From Tieghemiomyces parasiticus (Eukaryota > Kickxellomycota > Dimargaritomycetes > Dimargaritales > Dimargaritaceae), in the NCBI GenBank assembly GCA_027575765.1, contig JANBPT010000488.1, forward strand, positions 1 through 33,801: a stretch of DNA of 33,801 bases. Reading direction: 5' to 3'. Positions 30,720 to 33,801 of the stretch are shown piece after piece; position 1 is the stretch's first letter, and every line of letters begins with the position of its first letter. A program made the translations under genes and the position numbers. Below the pieces are notes generated by a model that did no database searches, had not been told where the DNA came from, and was given only the letters and a program-made list of their open reading frames with translations.

Positions 30720-33199
30720 TATTGAGTCACCTATAGAAGGCTAAGACACGGATGGTAGTTGCTTAAGGGGTAGGGCTGTCAAAAGATACCACCTTGGCAA
30801 GCGTTGAGGATTAGCCGCGGCCCATATGAGGGATGTGTGGTGCCTATAGACCACACTAGGACTAGCGCATGCTGATACTACCCAGAAGTAACTTCAACAC
30901 AAGCACTTCAGCCTACAACCGGCTACCTGTACCGCAGGAGTCACCCATACATCTCCCCACAAACTCATGCTACCAACGCATGAACCCATGAGGCCCTTTA
31001 CCTTTCAGAATCACCTCCAAAACCAATCGCTCTTGCAGCCCAGCCTTGCTATATGAACCACCAAGTTTGCCTTCAGGTACTCAATCTCCACTCTGTTGCT
31101 TACGCTTTGTATTGCTGGACAGGGCGTGGCACTCGCCACCTACGGGCGGCTCTTAAACTGTTTCGCCTCAACAAACCCTCCCCGCATGTTTACTGGTCCA
31201 GTTGGTGCCAGTCCCCCACGTATGGGCACCACAACGGTGCTCCGGGCCCCAACTCACCCGTTCTCTCTCGTCTACTTTCCTTCTCCCGTCTGGCCTTGTT
31301 AGGCCTCCTCAGTTGATCATGTATTATTGAAGCCCAACACACCACGGTAATCCATCCCCTCCACGCTGTCCGCCTATCCCACTTGCCTTCTACTGTCTAT
31401 TTTGATCCCAGTAGAGGGGGTTGCCTGATGGGCCACAGTGCTAAGAAACGATGGGTTCTGGGGATAGGACCCAAACTCTACTCACTCATGTGGCATTGTT
31501 GATGAGTAGCTAACGCTAGGCCAGCCGTCCAGAGGGTCTAATTGACACCCTCCTCAGCAATGTGAGCCACTCACCCCCCTCCCTTCACCATATGGATGGT
31601 CATCAGGGAGTCTCACAAGGCTGCTAAACAAAGCTGCTGAGAGTGGAATACTTGACTTGCACGGTAGGGCTAATGCTGAAGGTGTGGATTTTTTTTAGAT
31701 TAATACAAATAAGGAAAAAGTAAGCAAGGGATAGTGGTTGTGGTACTGGCGATGATGTTGTTCTTCCTTGGTAGGTGCTGTACCCGATTTAGATGGCCGG
31801 TGGTTGAGTCAGGGGGTGGCCAGTGGCCGTTGGAGGGTCCGAAGCAAAGCGGGTCCTCATGTGCCATTGACCAGGCTGGGCTTGAGTTCATCAAGCCAGG
31901 AGCCTGTCTGCAGCCGAGAATACGGTATGATTAGAGGCAACAGGTAGTGTGTAGAACAAGAGGGAGGAAGGTAGAGGACAGAGAGCAGCGCCTACAGGTG
32001 GTTTAGGAATAGGCTATCGTATAGCGTATAGTTGTTCCCTAGCGGGCTTGGGACGGGCGTGTCATTCGGATACGGCATTGGGTAGGTATACATATACATA
32101 TTCTGGTTGGCAGTCGTACCTGAAAGAAGCGCTAAGCCTCAGGCTACCTCCGGCACCGAGGTACATCCTTTCTGCACCTAGATGCCCGCCCAAACGCCTC
32201 GGATGACCTCACCCTCCAACAGGCCTCATCCACGCTAACCTTGCACCATCAGCTCCGCGACCTTTCCACCAGAGCTCTCCCGACCGAGGTCTCGCCGAGA
32301 GTGCTCGCTCCTAGCCACGACCACGCAAACACGCGAGCCTCCATCCGACTTATAAGGCGCACACAACACCGACTGCAATAAACAACAACTCTATCACTAC
32401 TGCTCTACCCGTGCACTTCTAATCAACCCTTTATTCCCTTCGGCATTTTAGCCCACCACAAGTCGCCAAAAGTGGAAAATAAAAATACTACAATGGTGTC
32501 CTCTGCACGGCTAGAAGTGCCAGCCGGCCACGGGTATTCGTTGTAGTCTCGGTCCACTGTGGAATAGACTGTGTAATAAGCGACTCTACTGGTGGCACTC
32601 CGGGGCGGCCATTTACGCTTTCACCCTTTCCCCTCACATCTCGCCACGGATTCTGCAGGGCAACTGTCTGTTGCAACTGTGCATGGTCCGCCAGACTAGC
32701 CTATGCACTTGAACCAACGTTTGGGAGCCAGGCACAACGTACAGTCCATAGCGGGACCAATGGGTAGGCCGTGGCTTCACTGCCTTGCTTCCTGGCTCAG
32801 CCACATACCATGCCACTTGTGACTGTTCTTTTACTTTGTATTTTACTTGGCCAGGATATGGTATTTTGCTGGGGAGGTTGGACTGGCTAGATGGTAGACG
32901 GACTGTACCGCCTTGACCATCCCCTGTTACCATGCACCGGAATGAGCGCCACTCGCGCGTCGAGAGGTGTATTCATCTCGAGGGGCTTAGGCGGCTGCAC
33001 GTCAACTTCACTATATTGAGCAGCGTATACTTGCTCCGACCAGGTTGGACATTCCCAACGTCAGCGATGGCTGGGTTTGACTGCCTAGTCCGAAGTATCC
33101 GCCGCCACGTCCGCACCTACCCCCCCCTCCATGCTTGAAGCGTGGAGTAGACGGTTTACTCTATTGGCAGCTGTCCCCTCTCTCTCCCCTCTCTACTGC
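30720..33199. other. Spacer (2.5 kb) without a recognised gene
   Basis: Several open frames of 60-100 codons, none recognisable. A minus-strand ATG frame at 32933-32634 (99 codons) and a C-rich plus-strand frame ending at a TAA near 32394 (about 75 codons, directly before an AATAAAC string) are the most gene-like. Neither has a domain or partner exons. TTATAAGG near 32350 could be a TATA box or chance. Confidence 0.4.
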
Positions 33200-33580
33200 T
33201 CAGGCCAGGATATGCCTCTCCAGCATCCGCTCCGTGTCGGTGATGAAAGCCATCTCCCGGTCGAAGGCCGAGTACCGCTCGCGGCCGTCAAGGTAGTAGA
33301 AGGCCGCGCCTTTCGCACAGGCGTCGACGCACTCGACCAGGTCATACACCTCGTCCATGGTGAACTTGGACACGTAGCGTACGGCAAACTCGATTGTCCG
33401 GCGGCGGCGGCAGACGAAAAACCCGACCAGGACCCCGGTGTCGCCAAGGGGCCAGGCCTTAGGGTCGGCTGACCGCAGGCGAGTGACCTGACCATTGGAC
33501 TTGGCGGCGTAGGCGTTGAGGATACGCTTGTACACGCGGTAACGGTCGCAGAGCTCGACGGTGTTGGCGGTGTAGACCAT
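33200..33580 (-). CDS. Unidentified conserved-looking small protein (126 aa)
   Basis: Starts at ATG 33580-33578; the open frame extends nine codons upstream only to a TTG. Strong C/G third-position use over the whole frame marks it as coding, like ALG10 and GH16. Visible features: basic N-terminal helix (CDRYRVYKRILNAYAAK), a hydrophobic strand GVLVGFFVC followed by RRRR (about 49-61), FAVRYVSKFTMDEVYDLVE, and a C-terminal helix ending TERMLERHILA. No signal peptide or membrane span. I recognise no family; an alpha/beta fold is plausible. No splice signals inside. An upstream exon to the right is possible, because a CACAG acceptor-like site precedes the ATG by about 35 nt. Confidence 0.7.
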   Translation of the reverse strand: MVYTANTVELCDRYRVYKRILNAYAAKSNGQVTRLRSADPKAWPLGDTGVLVGFFVCRRRRTIEFAVRYVSKFTMDEVYDLVECVDACAKGAAFYYLDGRERYSAFDREMAFITDTERMLERHILA

Positions 33581-33801
33581 CGTGGCTGGATGGGGACGGT
33601 AGGACAAGGCGTTCTGTGCAGAACCTACGACGTCGCAGGGTCGTCAAAATATCACAATAACGCCTACCGAGCGGTAAACGGCGGCGACTGGCAGCGAAGG
33701 GCAAGGGGATACTCAACGAATGGTGGAATGCTATCGTGAGGGACACATGGGACACACGAAGCTCGGCAGGATCGAAAAGCAGGGAAGGGGGAAGTTCGGT
33801 A
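33581..33801. other. Upstream flank of the right-edge gene
   Basis: About 220 bp, presumably promoter or 5' leader of the minus-strand gene. No TATA box or gene recognised. Confidence 0.4.

Overview
The window looks like nuclear DNA of a fungus, probably an early-diverging (non-Dikarya) one. A CRH-type GH16 cell-wall enzyme and an Erg1-type squalene epoxidase point to fungi. Long spliceosomal introns (about 120-260 nt), mostly with GTAAGT donors, and one intron with minor-spliceosome signals argue against a typical ascomycete. The lineage is inference; no rRNA or other taxonomic marker is present. I see no CRISPR array, operon or convincing RNA gene.

Layout, left to right. 1-142: possible 3' end of a ketopantoate-reductase-like gene (+). 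2966-4072: secreted GH16 glucan/chitin transglycosylase (+). 4655-5922: decayed mariner transposon, copy A (+). 6338-8743: four-exon NR2C2AP-like gene (-), whose third intron begins ATATCCT and is about 1.4-1.5 kb. 8744-13671: about 4.9 kb with no recognisable gene. 14133-15887: large low-complexity protein with a Myb/SANT-like DNA-binding domain (+). 15888-19055: spacer. 19056-20159: FetA/STAR1-like ABC ATPase with two low-complexity insertions (-). 21100-22648: ALG10 (-, two exons). 24589-27330: squalene monooxygenase ERG1 (-, eight exons). 29511-30719: mariner copy B, inverted relative to A (-). 33200-33580: unidentified 126-residue protein (-).

The genes are independent single transcription units, not a pathway cluster. 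ERG1 (sterol synthesis) and ALG10 (N-glycan precursor) are ER housekeeping enzymes and GH16 acts in the wall. The three multi-exon models were joined by hand from splice signals; every junction keeps frame, and total lengths match the known families (ALG10 475 aa, ERG1 497 aa, NR2C2AP-like 161 aa).

I did not find a new multi-gene system. The most interesting signal is the probable U12-type AT-AC intron, in a gene that also has a GC-AG intron. Next is the pair of inverted, dead mariner copies that share catalytic-site losses, one of which carries an internal inversion. More than half of the window is spacer in which I recognise nothing.
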